The translations under genes were made by a program, and so were the position numbers. Below the pieces are notes generated by a model. That model was not told where the DNA came from, did no database searches, and worked only from the letters and a program-made list of their open reading frames with translations. A stretch of DNA of 64,000 bases, from positions 620,001-684,000 of the forward strand of contig JADANN010000404.1 in NCBI GenBank assembly GCA_018806985.1, read 5' to 3'. Position 1 is the stretch's first letter, and each line of letters starts with the position of its first letter. This document shows, one piece after another, positions 30,810 through 42,548 of this stretch. The stretch is from Angiostrongylus vasorum (lineage: Eukaryota > Nematoda > Chromadorea > Rhabditida > Metastrongylidae).

Positions 30810-31540
30810 TGAATATAGAGAGATATTAGTTATTCATAGCCCACGGATAAATTAAAAACGGCTTCCTAAAAGAAGCACAGATAAGTTTTCAATAATTAAT
30901 TAGGTGTTGTAGTAACAATAATCTGTTGACACGAAAAGATTGCCACATTTCAGCAGTCGTGCTACTATGAAATGTGCGAATGATGGCAGCTGTCAAACGA
31001 TAGCTAGCTCATAGTAAAGCGGAGCGAATCTCTTCTTTCAAAACCTTTACAACAAATATATTTGTAAAAACCCACTATATTAAATCCCCCTAGAAAACAA
31101 ATATTTTCAGGTATTTAAAGGTTTAAGTGGAATGTAGATTTTCACAGTGTTACTTAGCACTCTTACCATGTTCTCCCACAAAACATTCAGAAGCGAAAAA
31201 TACGGTATGTAACTAAGAATGTGAGGTAATAAGAGAAGAAGCAACCTGGCTAAAAAGTGCGGACTCATCAGGATAACATATATCACTACTTTTAAGCATA
31301 TTTCAACAGTTCATCTTGTTCTTTCTGATTTGACTAGCACTGGAAAGTCTATTGACATTTATGACTGTGAAATACACTAAAGATCATAGCACTAGCTACG
31401 TTCAATGGACTCTTAATGGACTAAAAGTAACTGTGAGGACGATGTTGAAAAAAATATGCATGCGTAGACAAAATCCAACTAAACATAACGCTGAATAGTA
31501 GAGACGTGGAGAACACGACCAACGCCTAGTATGTACTATA
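30810..31540. other. No recognisable feature
   Basis: AT-rich sequence with no supported exon or identified repeat. Confidence 0.35.
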
Positions 31541-31549
31541 CACGCATCT

Positions 31550-31830
31550 TAATGCACTTGAAGACGAAAAAATTGCAACCGAGATAGAAATCGGATTTAT
31601 GACAACGCACATAGAAGGAAGTACTTCATTCCTTGATATACTGCATAACAGAAATGTTGAACGAGGGAGTGTGTCTTTATGCACAAATGGAAAGTCAACT
31701 ACTGCCAACTATCATGACGTGTATCGAATCGCACATGATGAATTCACCTTGGGTGCCCACTATTTGCAGTATTCGTTTCATCATTTCGCATTTCCACACT
31801 TTCGGGAACGTGTAGTGCAACACTCGGAAT
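31550..31830 (+). pseudogene. Possible Penelope-like reverse transcriptase fragment
   Basis: One frame reads TSFLDILHNRN, then KSTTANYHDVYR and LGAHYLQYSFHH. The order loosely resembles the C-terminal region of Penelope-like reverse transcriptases (an FLDV block, then a YRKPTHT-like block, then YLQYxSxHP). The key KPTHT residues are not preserved. This is a weak, inference-based call. Confidence 0.3.
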
Positions 31831-31832
31831 AG

Positions 31833-32085
31833 TTGGAGGTGCACTACAATGTGTACATGTGGTCGTTGGCTTCACTTTGCGTCCCAGGTTAACCAAGCCC
31901 TGCACCTTAGTGGGTTCGGCATATTTGTACCAGAGTTGTGTGGGAGGACGAAAACATTGATACGATATACTGATGGTTTCCCGCGATTCACATATGCTTT
32001 CAATCAACTCTACGTTGCTTGAAGAAGTCCAGTGCATGACAAGTCCTAGTGGGATAGATTGATGCCAAACACTTTCTCCTTTCTT
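31833..32085 (+). mobile_element. Degenerate SINE copy
   Basis: It follows the SINE order ('ccaagccctgcacctt', 'gtaccagagttgtgtgggagg', 'gaagtccagtgcatg') at clearly lower identity than the best copies, and with a decayed tRNA-like head. Confidence 0.65.
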
Positions 32086-32106
32086 TTTTCTCAATTAAAT
32101 TATATT

Positions 32107-32262
32107 GGAGGTGTCCTGCAATACAGAGTGGGCCAATCGCTGGTTCGATCCTGCGCTCTGGGCTCATTAAGGCTTCCATCCGTGGGATCGTCAGATCAGT
32201 ACCATTCTTGTACGGGAGAATATAAGCACTGACCTGATACTTTCGTTGTAAAAGACTTCTCT
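32107..32262 (+). mobile_element. Degenerate 5' part of a SINE
   Basis: 'ggaggtgtcctgcaatacagag' and the B-box-like 'ctggttcgatcctgcgc' are followed by 'aaggcttccatcc' and 'gtaccattcttgtacgggag'. It is truncated after the middle of the family body. Confidence 0.55.
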
Positions 32263-32315
32263 TACGTATTGATCAACTCCAGAAACTTTATCATTCGTCC
32301 GTTATTTATAGAAAT

Positions 32316-32590
32316 AAAGGATAAAGCTCTCGGCATTGATCAATTCCCTGAGGGATGCGCCATGCATTCGACTTCATTAAGCACCGTTTTGAGGTGATTG
32401 AATGCATATCTGGCCTTACAATGACTCGCGGTGGCCTACCGACCTATCGAGCCAGTGCTGGTATTCTCCCAGACAAGTCTTCTGCGAAATTGCCGACCCC
32501 GGAGGGATGGGAGGCCTGGTGAGCCATGGGCACAAGGATCGATTCCACGTACGTGTTGCAGGGCGCCTCTGACCACTGCGCTGCAAACGC
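32316..32590 (-). mobile_element. tRNA-derived SINE
   Basis: A full-length reverse copy. On the minus strand the head 'gcgcagtggtcagagg' and 'ggaatcgatccttgtgc' is followed by the body and a 'ctttatcctttat' tail. Confidence 0.82.
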
Positions 32591-32599
32591 ATTACACAC

Positions 32600-34138
32600 G
32601 TATATAAGTGTATGTATATAATATCACCAATTATGGAGCTGGGCTTACATTCAGCTAACTTAGTTCTTGTTAACCCAATCAATAATCAACGGAGGGATAG
32701 TGAACACTTGTTTAGTCTCGACTTTTCACCTGTTGCAGACGTATGAGTAATTTATCCAACCAGTTAACTCATTACTAAACAGAACCTGTTGTTTTATGCT
32801 TGAACACGAATGAGAATCGTAAACGGCACACGTCAATGGTATTGCTAAGCAACACATTAAAGAAGATGATGAAGGAACGCGTAATGAGGAAGAAAAACAA
32901 ACAGAGACTATAGAACACCACAACATAAGAAACTTAGCTTAATGTAAGGTCTCGAAACATGTACGTTTGGCAAGAATTAAATCCCTCAACAAATGGAATT
33001 ACATTTTTAAACAAGTTCACTTCAAAGTAGCTCAGCCAATGAACTGTCACCAATAGTAACTGGAACAGCTACAAAAGTTTCTTGAACTACTAATACATTT
33101 CGTACAAACATAAAAGCAGCTCAGGAATCTTTAAATTCAGTGAAGCCTCACTGTAACAATTGTGAAGTTCAAAAAGACATAATCCAAATAGCGAATATCT
33201 TTCAAAACAAGTGTCAAACGACTTTCTTTCGTGCTTCAAGTACTGCATGGCAATTAGGAATTGTTCCCTTGTCAGTCTATCTTCTTCTCAACTTAAACAC
33301 TCGAATTAAAATTAGAAATCGGATTCGAGAACGCTAAAACTAGAAAATGAATCATTTCAGCCTTCAGCTACTCATAAATCTCCTCCACAAGCCAAGCACG
33401 TCTATTTATAAGAGATCAAAGTTACAAGTCCAGAACATCATTGGGGAGTTCTTGTAACAATGACATTGAATTAGAGTGGAACATACTACTTCTAAACGTT
33501 CAATTTAAAGAAAAAAAAACCTGCAGTATACCAAGTAAACAAACCAACTAGTATGTGGTAACACTTAGATATGTGATGGTTCATGTTCCTTTCTGGGGAA
33601 CAGGGGACAAACTCTAACCATTGCTACTTTCAAAACCAGTAAATCCCAAATCAAGAATTACGTTTGTGACAGCAACGCAGAGTTCTTAAGCATTAAATTT
33701 TAGCTAATCCTTGAGCCGTGCATTGTCATCTGCTTTTTTCTTCTGCCATTAGTGTTCAGCCTTCCGAATGTTTTTTATCGATATTTTAGCGCATTCTTCG
33801 CTATATTCCATTATACATTTCAAAACGTCTAATGCTGCTAAGGATTAAATGTTTCTTGGGATATCAAATAGCATTGCAAAGTATCTCAACGAATGAAAAT
33901 CGATGTTTCGTAGTACAGAAAGCGTTAAGCTTGACAAGTGTCACGAAACGACTTTGCTATCGCTGACAGATGAGACGTGCTGGGACGGAAATAGAATTGT
34001 CGTTTATGCTTATTCCACCAAAATCTTTGAGTCACTGAGTTTCAATTTAAAGGAAAAAGATCACTTGCTAGTAATCTCGCTTCATAATCTTACTTAGTAG
34101 GTTAAAGTGCATAAAATTCTCAAGTATTTTCCCGACTA
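32600..34138. other. No recognisable gene
   Basis: No supported exon or repeat was identified in this AT-rich stretch. Confidence 0.35.
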
Positions 34139-34150
34139 TTATTGAGCCAT

Positions 34151-34433
34151 AGGACGCGTGTGCCGCAGTGGTTGGAGGCGCCCCTGCATCACACACGTGG
34201 AATCGATCCCCGCGCCCATGGCCCACCAAGCCTTCCATCGCTTCGGGGTCGGCAGATTGGTACCAGACTTGTCTGGGAGGATAGCAGCACTGGCTCGATA
34301 CATCGGTAGGCCACCGCGAGTCATTGTAAAGGCCAGATATGCATTCAATCACCTCCAACGACACATAATGAAGTCGAATGCATGGCGCATTCTTCAGGGA
34401 TTGATCAACTCCGAAAGCTTTGTCCTTTATCCT
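34151..34433 (+). mobile_element. tRNA-derived SINE with 12-bp target-site duplication
   Basis: The best-preserved copy in the window. It has box A 'ccgcagtggttggagg', box B 'gaatcgatcccc' and a TCCTTTATCC tail. The exact 12-bp direct repeat TTATTGAGCCAT flanks it at 34139-34150 and 34434-34445, which shows retroposition through target-primed insertion. Confidence 0.9.
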
Positions 34434-34548
34434 TTATTGAGCCATTGTGGAAACGAAGAATAGTTGGAAAGTGAATATTGCTGAAAACTGAACAGAAATT
34501 AGTGTATTAACCCAGCAATGGGAATATTTAGCTCTCATATACTGATGC

Positions 34549-34937
34549 CTCTCAACAGTTTACCTCCTCATCGTGGCTGGGAGGTGTTCCTGGGCGTCGG
34601 GCTGCGATGCAGAGCGGGGGGATTCATCCTCCATCTCCCAAGCTGAGAAGAGTCCAACTTTTCCATCAAGAAGCCCAGCTAAGAGTAAACCAACACCAGG
34701 GTCCACCACCGTCCTAGTACCAAATCAGTCGCATAGTGGAAAATCTCCTCTAATTCACAAGGGCTGCGATTGCCTGTGGTGGTAACGACCTGGGGCAGAC
34801 TTTGGTAAGGCTAAACTTGGGATTCCTAGGAAACTTAGTGGCTTAACCAGCAAACTTCCCAAAAAATGGAGATTATGCTGGAGTCCGCACAACCAGTGAG
34901 CACGGACCATCCAAGTATCCAAGCAAGTAAGCAAGTA
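34549..34937 (+). mobile_element. Family B retroposon, left partner of the tandem duplication
   Basis: A full-length copy flanked by a 12-bp direct repeat with one mismatch: ATATACTGATGC at 34537-34548 and ATACACTGATGC at 34938-34949. Its 3' half ('ggtaaggctaaacttggg') is the version found in the middle B copy at 38045. Confidence 0.9.
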
Positions 34938-35558
34938 ATACACTGATGCGCGGGACTCTCGCTGCATGAACATCAAACCTATGTGAATAGACCTCACGAT
35001 ATTATACAAGAACAGCAACATGATAAGACAAATAACAACTACATGGAAAAGCACATCAGATTTTTCCATGAACACTTACGGTAATTGGTTGATGGTGATT
35101 GTTTAAAAAGAGAGTCGAATGAAAAGGCAATGCTGGGACAAGTGATATTTGAAGAGGCGTCCAATATTAATTATAAACATAAGTGATATTCTGTACACTA
35201 CTTTACCCTAAACGACGTATTTAGGCATGAAACCATTGACGATCACAGTGTACAACATTCAGTTTCGTGAACGATGTAAGTACTTCAAGATGGAGGGCCA
35301 TTGAACGAACCCATATTATACTCGTTTGAAGACGTTATCTTAAACAGATCTACTCATAGCTGATCGAAAACATATAGAAGAACAATGAATAAGTAAAACT
35401 ATAAGCAAAAAGAACGGTTTCGAATTGACAAGGTAAAATCTGAAAACTAGGTGGTGAGCCAGTTTAGCAAATGGAAGGGGGAACCGCCGTTGAGAAGTTT
35501 GCTATGTGCTTCTTTTTGCATAGCAAGAATGACCCGTTTCTTGATTGCACAGTGACAT

Positions 35559-35825
35559 ATGACAAACGAGAAGAGAAAACGTAACAAACGCGTAGCATTT
35601 CAAGGATTTCGTTTAATGCTTAACAAAAAGTACACCTACTCTGTAAGAGCTACTCAAACGGTTGACATCTCCACCATTACGTGTGCTTACCACACACACT
35701 TCCGTCAAAATCTCGAAACATGTACGCTCATGGTGCATCGTTCGCCAAGGAGCGAAGCCAACTGCACAACCCAGCAGTGTGACAAGCATGAAAACAGATC
35801 TAACGGTGATCGAGTGTCTTATTGA
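35559..35825 (+). CDS. Hypothetical 88-codon open frame in duplicated unit 1
   Basis: A basic, Cys-containing frame without recognisable domains (KRKRNKRVAFQGF start). The identical copy at 39060-39326 reflects the recent duplication and is not independent evidence of coding. Confidence 0.2.
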   Translation: MTNEKRKRNKRVAFQGFRLMLNKKYTYSVRATQTVDISTITCAYHTHFRQNLETCTLMVHRSPRSEANCTTQQCDKHENRSNGDRVSY

Positions 35826-36219
35826 CTAAAATATCACGAATACTACAAACTATATGCGTTAAAGTGTGACTACCGTCATACTTCACTTTTATCTCCGAAT
35901 AAAACACCATGGTGCAGGACATAATTAGGAAAGTGAGAAGCGATGAAAGTTTTTTTTAAGCAATGTAACATTACTTTTTCTTAACGACAGCTATAATAAC
36001 TGAATAACTGAAAAATACCGTGGCTATTAAAGCCCAATTAGACGGTCTTTGCGCCTTTCCAAAAACTGGCGTGAAACAAAAAGCCGACAACAGTGCAGCT
36101 TTCAACAAAAGACTTACTGAAAGACTTACAGCTAAGATTCACAGTGAATGCCACTAAAACACTAAAAATATGATAATATTTGACAGACTCGCATTAGTGT
36201 TATGACGGATTTCTTCTAC

Positions 36220-36526
36220 TCAGTTAATATCACTGCGGTAGCCTAATTCGATCTCCTCCAAGTATCTGGATACTGACATCATGCGTTTATAATATTTATA
36301 ATACATCTTCTTGAACAGATATCTCAGCAGTGATTGCGATTTCTTCCCTCGCATGACCCCGCGTCTCAGCCACGTATCCGGGACTCTGAAAGACGGCGCT
36401 TTGCCTTCGGCTAATGGTGACACTGGCCAAGGGTTCGGTTCTGAAATACTGGATAAGTATTGAAAAGAAATCCTGTGATTTATTAGTAGCATTGCAGAAA
36501 CAAACACTCAATTTAACGCCACGCAT
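36220..36526 (-). CDS. 79-aa basic protein, two exons, copy 1
   Basis: Exon 1 (36508-36526) encodes MRGVKL plus one base. A 67-nt intron (GTGTTT...TTTCAG) follows, then exon 2 (36220-36440) runs to TGA. The product starts MRGVKLKPNPWPVSP and continues LAEGKAPSFRVPDTW. It is rich in Lys, Arg and Tyr and has no signal peptide or membrane helix. The PWPVSPLAEGKAPSF block is also encoded by an exon at 49002-49178 with the same acceptor phase, so this is a conserved family and not a chance frame. I do not recognise the function. The gene is duplicated with the 3.5-kb unit. Confidence 0.6.
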
Positions 36527-37032
36527 ACAGGTTTATTGATAAAAACTCCTCAATAGTGACGACTCCAGCAAATCCAAGAAATCTAACCCTCGCAAATTCA
36601 CTTTTACCACCTCATAATTTCAACTGAGTAGCACATACGCCAACTTGTTATAACCTAGATTGCAATAGGAATTTCTTTAGCGATGAAGCTGGTAGACTCC
36701 AAGGAAATAAATGTAAAATTGGGAAAAAAGTAGAAATAAAACAATCGTGATTTCACATTGCATTGCTATAGTTCTCAAATGGTACACAGTGGTAGTGATG
36801 CTGTTCAATATGCACAAAGCGCTGACCCGAGTACACCCTAATGCAATCAAGTCTCCCATCTTTACAAGACCAGGGATTGTCACCAAACTGGTATGGGAAT
36901 CTCCATGAGGTCCAAAGACCTAAGAATGACCTAGTATGGCTGTCTCACCATCGGCTTTAGGATAGCAAGTATCGACTTAACCAGAACTCAATGACATTTA
37001 TAAGCAATGTACTCAGTTTGCGGTGTCTCGTC

Positions 37033-37338
37033 ATCCCATTCATCCTCCCGGCGGAGTCTCCCGCGCTGGTCCAGCGTTTCAATAAGGAAGCCCAGCTAAG
37101 AGTAAACAAACCGTCACCGTCCTGGTACCAAACTAGTCGCATTGTGGAAAATCTTGCTCTGATCCACAAGGGCTGCGACTGCCTGTGGTGGTGACGACCT
37201 GGGGCAGACTTTGACATGGTTGACCTCGGGACTACAGGGAACGGTGGTGCCTAAACCAGCAGTACTCCGAAAAAATGGAGATTATGTTGGGACTCGCACA
37301 AGCAGCGAGGACGGGCCATCCAAGCATCCAAGTAAGTG
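37033..37338 (+). mobile_element. Family B retroposon, 5'-truncated, in unit 1
   Basis: It starts within the family near 'catcctcccggcggagtc', proceeds through 'ctgcctgtggtggtgacgac', and ends 'ccatccaagcatccaag'. It is duplicated at 40534-40840. Confidence 0.85.
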
Positions 37339-37549
37339 TGATTAAGTTAAATAAAGACGAGATAGCAAGAGTTCATGGGTAGGATAGAAATTTTGCCGGC
37401 CATAGCTTTCTCCTGCAAGATATTTTCTAAAGAAAACATTTCATAATGGCTTTCTTGTGCAGGTCATGTCACCAATTGTCACAGAGCTCTCAATTTTCTA
37501 ACAATACGACGCCTTTCCAAATATCAGAAGTTAGTGGGAAAAATTGATG

Positions 37550-37765
37550 CCGAGGAGTACTTTGTTTAGAGGTGCCAATCCGTGCGTGATACTCCGGGGT
37601 CGGAAAATGGGGACCAAATTTGCGTGGGTGAAGCTCCCACAGTTCTACAAGAGCCGGGGATTGCCAGTGATGAGAACCTGGAACGCTCTTCCTGATACAT
37701 GCCAGGATCCCAGACGAAATCAATTCGCTCAGCATTCAACGACGCTCGTCAAGAAGAACTGGTGA
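37550..37765 (+). pseudogene. Possible LINE ORF2 C-terminal remnant in unit 1
   Basis: The frame contains LPVMRTWNALPD, resembling the RxWNxLP motif near the C-terminus of many non-LTR retrotransposon proteins. Nothing upstream supports a reverse transcriptase. It is duplicated at 41052-41267. Tentative. Confidence 0.28.
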
Positions 37766-38044
37766 AGCAGCAGCCGAAACTACACGCAAGTTCGAAGATC
37801 TTGGTGGATGTCGAATGCAAGACGAGTAAACAAAAGAAGTGTTGGGATCTGTGCAAATTGAAGGTAGGTCGTCTAAACAAAGAAGCAAACTTTAACAAAA
37901 GTAACAATGACCAACAACCCGTCGCCGGACAAAAAGAAAGGCTTATATACAAAGAAGCTCCATTTTAATATATTTCATTTTCAACTCTGATTGGAAGGCT
38001 ACCAGACGGAATTAACCGGACTTATGGATGATATCGTTTCACGG

Positions 38045-38438
38045 TCCTCCCAACGGTTTACCACCTCATCGTGGCTGGGAGGTGTTCCTGGGTGTCGGAC
38101 TGCGATGTACAGCGGGGGATTCGTCCTCCCGGCACGGTCTCTCAAGCTGAGAAGGAGTCCGGCGTTTCCATCAAGAAGCCCAGCTAAGAGTAAACCAATA
38201 CCAGGGTCCACCACCGTCCTAGTACCAAATCAGTCGCATAGTGGAAAATCTCCTCTAATTCACAAGGGCTGCGATTGCCTGTGGTGGTAACGACCTGGGG
38301 CAGACTTTGGTAAGGCTAAACTTGGGATTCCTAGGAAACTTAGTGGCTTAACCAGCAAACTTCCCAAAAATGGAGATTATGCTGGAGTCCGCACAACCAG
38401 TGAGCACGGACCATCCAAGTATCCAAGTAAGTAAGCAA
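38045..38438 (+). mobile_element. Chimeric family B copy at the duplication junction
   Basis: Its left flank (TATCGTTTCACG) and left half match the copy at 41548. Its right half ('ggtaaggctaaacttggg') and right flank (ATACACTGAT) match the copy at 34549. It has no matching target-site duplication of its own. The switch lies between about 38200 and 38262. Confidence 0.93.
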
Positions 38439-39059
38439 GTAATACACTGATACGCGGGACTCTCGCTGCATGAACATCAAACCTATGTGAATAGACCTCA
38501 CGATATTATACAAGAACAGCAACATGATAAGACAAATAACAACTACATGGAAAAGCACATCAGATTTTTTCCATGAACACTTACGGTAATTGGTTGATGG
38601 TGATTGTTTAAAAGAGAGTCGAATGAAAAGGCAATGCTGGGACAAGTGATATTTGAAGAGGCGTCCAATATTAATTATAAACATAAGTGATATTCTGTAC
38701 ACTACTTTACCCTAAACGACGTATTTAGGCATGAAACCATTGACGATCACAGTGTACAACATTCAGTTTCGTGAACGATGTAAGTACTTCAAGATGGAGG
38801 GCCATTGAACGAACCCATATTATACTCGTTTGAAGACGTTATCTTAAACAGATCTACTCATAGCTGATCGAAAACATATAGAAGAACAATGAATAAGTAA
38901 AACTATAAGCAAAAGAACGGTTTCGAATTGACAAGGTAAAATCTGAAAACTAGGTGGTGAGCCAGTTTAGCAAATGGAAGGGGAACCGCCGTTGAGAAGT
39001 TTGCTATGTGCTTCTTTTGCATAGCAAGAATGACCCGTTTCTTGATTGCACAGTGACAT

Positions 39060-39326
39060 ATGACAAACGAGAAGAGAAAACGTAACAAACGCGTAGCATT
39101 TCAAGGATTTCGTTTAATGCTTAACAAAAAGTACACCTACTCTGTAAGAGCTACTCAAACGGTTGACATCTCCACCATTACGTGTGCTTACCACACACAC
39201 TTCCGTCAAAATCTCGAAACATGTACGCTCATGGTGCATCGTTCGCCAAGGAGCGAAGCCAACTGCACAACCCAGCAGTGTGACAAGCATGAAAACAGAT
39301 CTAACGGTGATCGAGTGTCTTATTGA
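39060..39326 (+). CDS. Hypothetical 88-codon open frame in duplicated unit 2
   Basis: An exact counterpart of the frame at 35559-35825. There is no domain and no splice evidence. Confidence 0.2.
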   Translation: MTNEKRKRNKRVAFQGFRLMLNKKYTYSVRATQTVDISTITCAYHTHFRQNLETCTLMVHRSPRSEANCTTQQCDKHENRSNGDRVSY

Positions 39327-39720
39327 CTAAAATATCACGAATACTACAAACTATATGCGTTAAAGTGTGACTACCGTCATACTTCACTTTTATCTCCGAA
39401 TAAAACACCATGGTGCAGGACATAATTAGGAAAGTGAGAAGCGATGAAAGTTTTTTTTAAGCAATGTAACATTACTTTTTCTTAACGACAGCTATAATAA
39501 CTGAATAACTGAAAAATACCGTGGCTATTAAAGCCCAATTAGACGGTCTTTGCGCCTTTCCAAAAACTGGCGTGAAACAAAAAGCCGACAACAGTGCAGC
39601 TTTCAACAAAAGACTTACTGAAAGACTTACAGCTAAGATTCACAGTGAATGCCACTAAAACACTAAAAATATGATAATATTTGACAGACTCGCATTAGTG
39701 TTATGACGGATTTCTTCTAC

Positions 39721-40027
39721 TCAGTTAATATCACTGCGGTAGCCTAATTCGATCTCCTCCAAGTATCTGGATACTGACATCATGCGTTTATAATATTTAT
39801 AATACATCTTCTTGAACAGATATCTCAGCAGTGATTGCGATTTCTTCCCTCGCATGACCCCGCGTCTCAGCCACGTATCCGGGACTCTGAAAGACGGCGC
39901 TTTGCCTTCGGCTAATGGTGACACTGGCCAAGGGTTCGGTTCTGAAATACTGGATAAGTATTGAAAAGAAATCCTGTGATTTATTAGTAGCATTGCAGAA
40001 ACAAACACTCAATTTAACGCCACGCAT
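39721..40027 (-). CDS. 79-aa basic protein, two exons, copy 2
   Basis: Exons 40009-40027 and 39721-39941 encode the same protein as the gene at 36220-36526. Both copies are intact, so either or both could be expressed. Family features are given in that entry. Confidence 0.58.
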
Positions 40028-40533
40028 ACAGGTTTATTGATAAAAAACTCCTCAATAGTGACGACTCCAGCAAATCCAAGAAATCTAACCCTCGCAAATT
40101 CACTTTTACCACCTCATAATTTCAACTGAGTAGCACATACGCCAACTTGTTATAACCTAGATTGCAATAGGAATTTCTTTAGCGATGAAGCTGGTAGACT
40201 CCAAGGAAATAAATGTAAAATTGGGAAAAAGTAGAAATAAAACAATCGTGATTTCACATTGCATTGCTATAGTTCTCAAATGGTGCACAGTGGTAGTGAT
40301 GCTGTTCAATATGCACAAAGCGCTGACCCGAGTACACCCTAATGCAATCAAGTCTCCCATCTTTACAAGACCAGGGATTGTCACCAAACTGGTATGGGAA
40401 TCTCCATGAGGTCCAAAGACCTAAGAATGACCTAGTATGGCTGTCTCACCATCGGCTTTAGGATAGCAAGTATCGACTTAACCAGAACTCAATGACATTT
40501 ATAAGCAATGTACTCAGTTTGCGGTGTCTCGTC

Positions 40534-40840
40534 ATCCCATTCATCCTCCCGGCGGAGTCTCCCGCGCTGGTCCAGCGTTTCAATAAGGAAGCCCAGCTAA
40601 GAGTAAACAAACCGTCACCGTCCTGGTACCAAACTAGTCGCATTGTGGAAAATCTTGCTCTGATCCACAAGGGCTGCGACTGCCTGTGGTGGTGACGACC
40701 TGGGGCAGACTTTGACATGGTTGACCTCGGGACTACAGGGAACGGTGGTGCCTAAACCAGCAGTACTCCGAAAAAAATGGAGATTATGTTGGGACTCGCA
40801 CAAGCAGCGAGGACGGGCCATCCAAGCATCCAAGTAAGTG
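40534..40840 (+). mobile_element. Family B retroposon, 5'-truncated, in unit 2
   Basis: The duplicate of the copy at 37033-37338, differing mainly in a homopolymer A run. Confidence 0.85.
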
Positions 40841-41547
40841 TGATTAAGTTAAATAAAGACGAGATAGCAAGAGTTCATGGGTAGGATAGAAATTTTGCCG
40901 GCCATAGCTTTCTCCTGCAAGATATTTTCTAAAGAAAACATTTCATAATGGCTTTCTTGTGCAGGTCATGTCACCAATTGTCACAGAGCTCTCAATTTTC
41001 TAACAATACGACGCCTTTCCAAATATCAGAAGTTAGTGGGAAAAATTGATGCCGAGGAGTACTTTGTTTAGAGGTGCCAATCCGTGCGTGATACTCCGGG
41101 GTCGGAAAATGGGGACCAAATTTGCGTGGGTGAAGCTCCCACAGTTCTACAAGAGCCGGGGATTGCCAGTGATGAGAACCTGGAACGCTCTTCCTGATAC
41201 ATGCCAGGATCCCAGACGAAATCAATTCGCTCAGCATTCAACGACGCTCGTCAAGAAGAACTGGTGAAGCAGCAGCCGAAACTACACGCAAGTTCGAAGA
41301 TCTTGGTGGATGTCGAATGCAAGACGAGTAAACAAAAGAAGTGTTGGGATCTGTGCAAATTGAAGGTAGGTCGTCTAAACAAAGAAGCAAACTTTAACAA
41401 AAGTAACAATGACCAACAACCCGTCGCCGGACAAAAAGAAAGGCTTATATACAAAGAAGCTCCATTTTAATATATTTCATTTTCAACTCTGATTGGAAGG
41501 CTACCAGACGGAATTAACCGGACTTATGGATGATATCGTTTCACGTT

Positions 41548-41929
41548 CCTCCCAACGGTTTACCACCTCATCGTGGCTGGGAGGTGTTCCTGGGTGTCGG
41601 ACTGCGATGTACAGCGGGGGATTCGTCCTCCCGGCACGGTCTCTCAAGCTGAGAAGGAGTCCGGCGTTTCCATCAAGAAGCCCAGCTAAGAGTAAACCAA
41701 TACCAGGGTCCACCACCGTCCTAGTACCAAATCAGTCGCATAGTGGAAAATCTCCTCTAATTCACAAGGACCGCGATTGCCTGTGGTGGTGACGACCTGG
41801 GGCAGACTTTGGCGAAGCTGACCTCGGAACTCCAGGGAACCATAAGTGGCTTAACCAGCAAATCTCTGAAAAATGGAGATTATGTTGGGGTCCGCACAAC
41901 CAGTGAGCACGGGCCAAGTATCAAGTAAG
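41548..41929 (+). mobile_element. Family B retroposon, right partner, perfect 14-bp target-site duplication
   Basis: A full-length 382-bp copy. The perfect 14-bp direct repeat TATCGTTTCACGTT flanks it at 41534-41547 and 41930-41943. This fixes the boundaries of family B: the body starts near 'cctcccaacgg' and ends with AAGTATC/AAGTAAG repeats. Confidence 0.93.
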
Positions 41930-41949
41930 TATCGTTTCACGTTAGAAGT

Positions 41950-42545
41950 ATGGATTCAAAAAAAAATTTCTCGAATAAGCTAACCAGGAAGTGGACGCTG
42001 TAGTGTTTCTCGCGGCTGAATAACCTCATTCCTGTTTCCACGCGTTTCACGAGGTCTCTGTGAGTTACGCCCACGCACCCCCCGTCTAAACGACCTGTGT
42101 CTGAAGCTGGATTCTCAACCAATGAAGGTAGTTTTTCGAGAGCTAGAGTACTTGAGCTGTTGAACTTTCAAAGATTTACAGAAGAGGTTCTGCTCTATAG
42201 CGTAATCGCAGATATGACCTTTGTAGAAATTTTTTTTCAGCTCTTACCATGTTTAGAACTAAAATTTAAAAAAGACTGAAACGAAATCAACACTTTTGAA
42301 ATTCGAAACTCTGTAAGACTAATGTTAAGAGAGAAAACCTAAGCCTTTAAAATTGGAAGAAGTGTTTCGTGGGCTCCAGAGAACCATTTAAGCAAGAAAA
42401 TTGCTCTAAATGGATAAAAACCAACTAATCGGAAACATCTACAACATTTGAAGAACTTGTTTTCACCTTCTGAAGAGGTTTCTCATTCGAGGCTTGCTTC
42501 TGCCGGCTAGTCGTAGAAGTTTCCTAAATGCTTGCTGCATAAACG
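41950..42545. other. No recognisable feature
   Basis: AT-rich sequence with no supported exon or identified repeat. Confidence 0.35.
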
Positions 42546-42548
42546 TAA

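Larger units (their letters stand above)
34661..38164. repeat. Tandem duplication, unit 1 (about 3.5 kb)
   Basis: It is almost identical to 38165-41667 at an offset of about 3502 bp. The visible differences are mainly single-base changes in homopolymer runs plus a few substitutions. The unit carries the right part of one B copy, unique sequence, a 79-aa gene, a truncated B copy and the left part of another B copy. Confidence 0.95.
38165..41667. repeat. Tandem duplication, unit 2 (about 3.5 kb)
   Basis: The second copy of the 34661-38164 segment, with the same order of repeats and gene. Confidence 0.95.

Noticed and set aside
34158..34463. 101-codon open frame in the SINE (similar frames at 12780 and 32416)
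   Set aside because: The frame tracks the repeat itself and changes from copy to copy. There is no codon-level conservation.
37991..38290. 99-codon frame repeated at 41493
   Set aside because: It lies within family B sequence and is duplicated with it. The frame is broken in other B copies.
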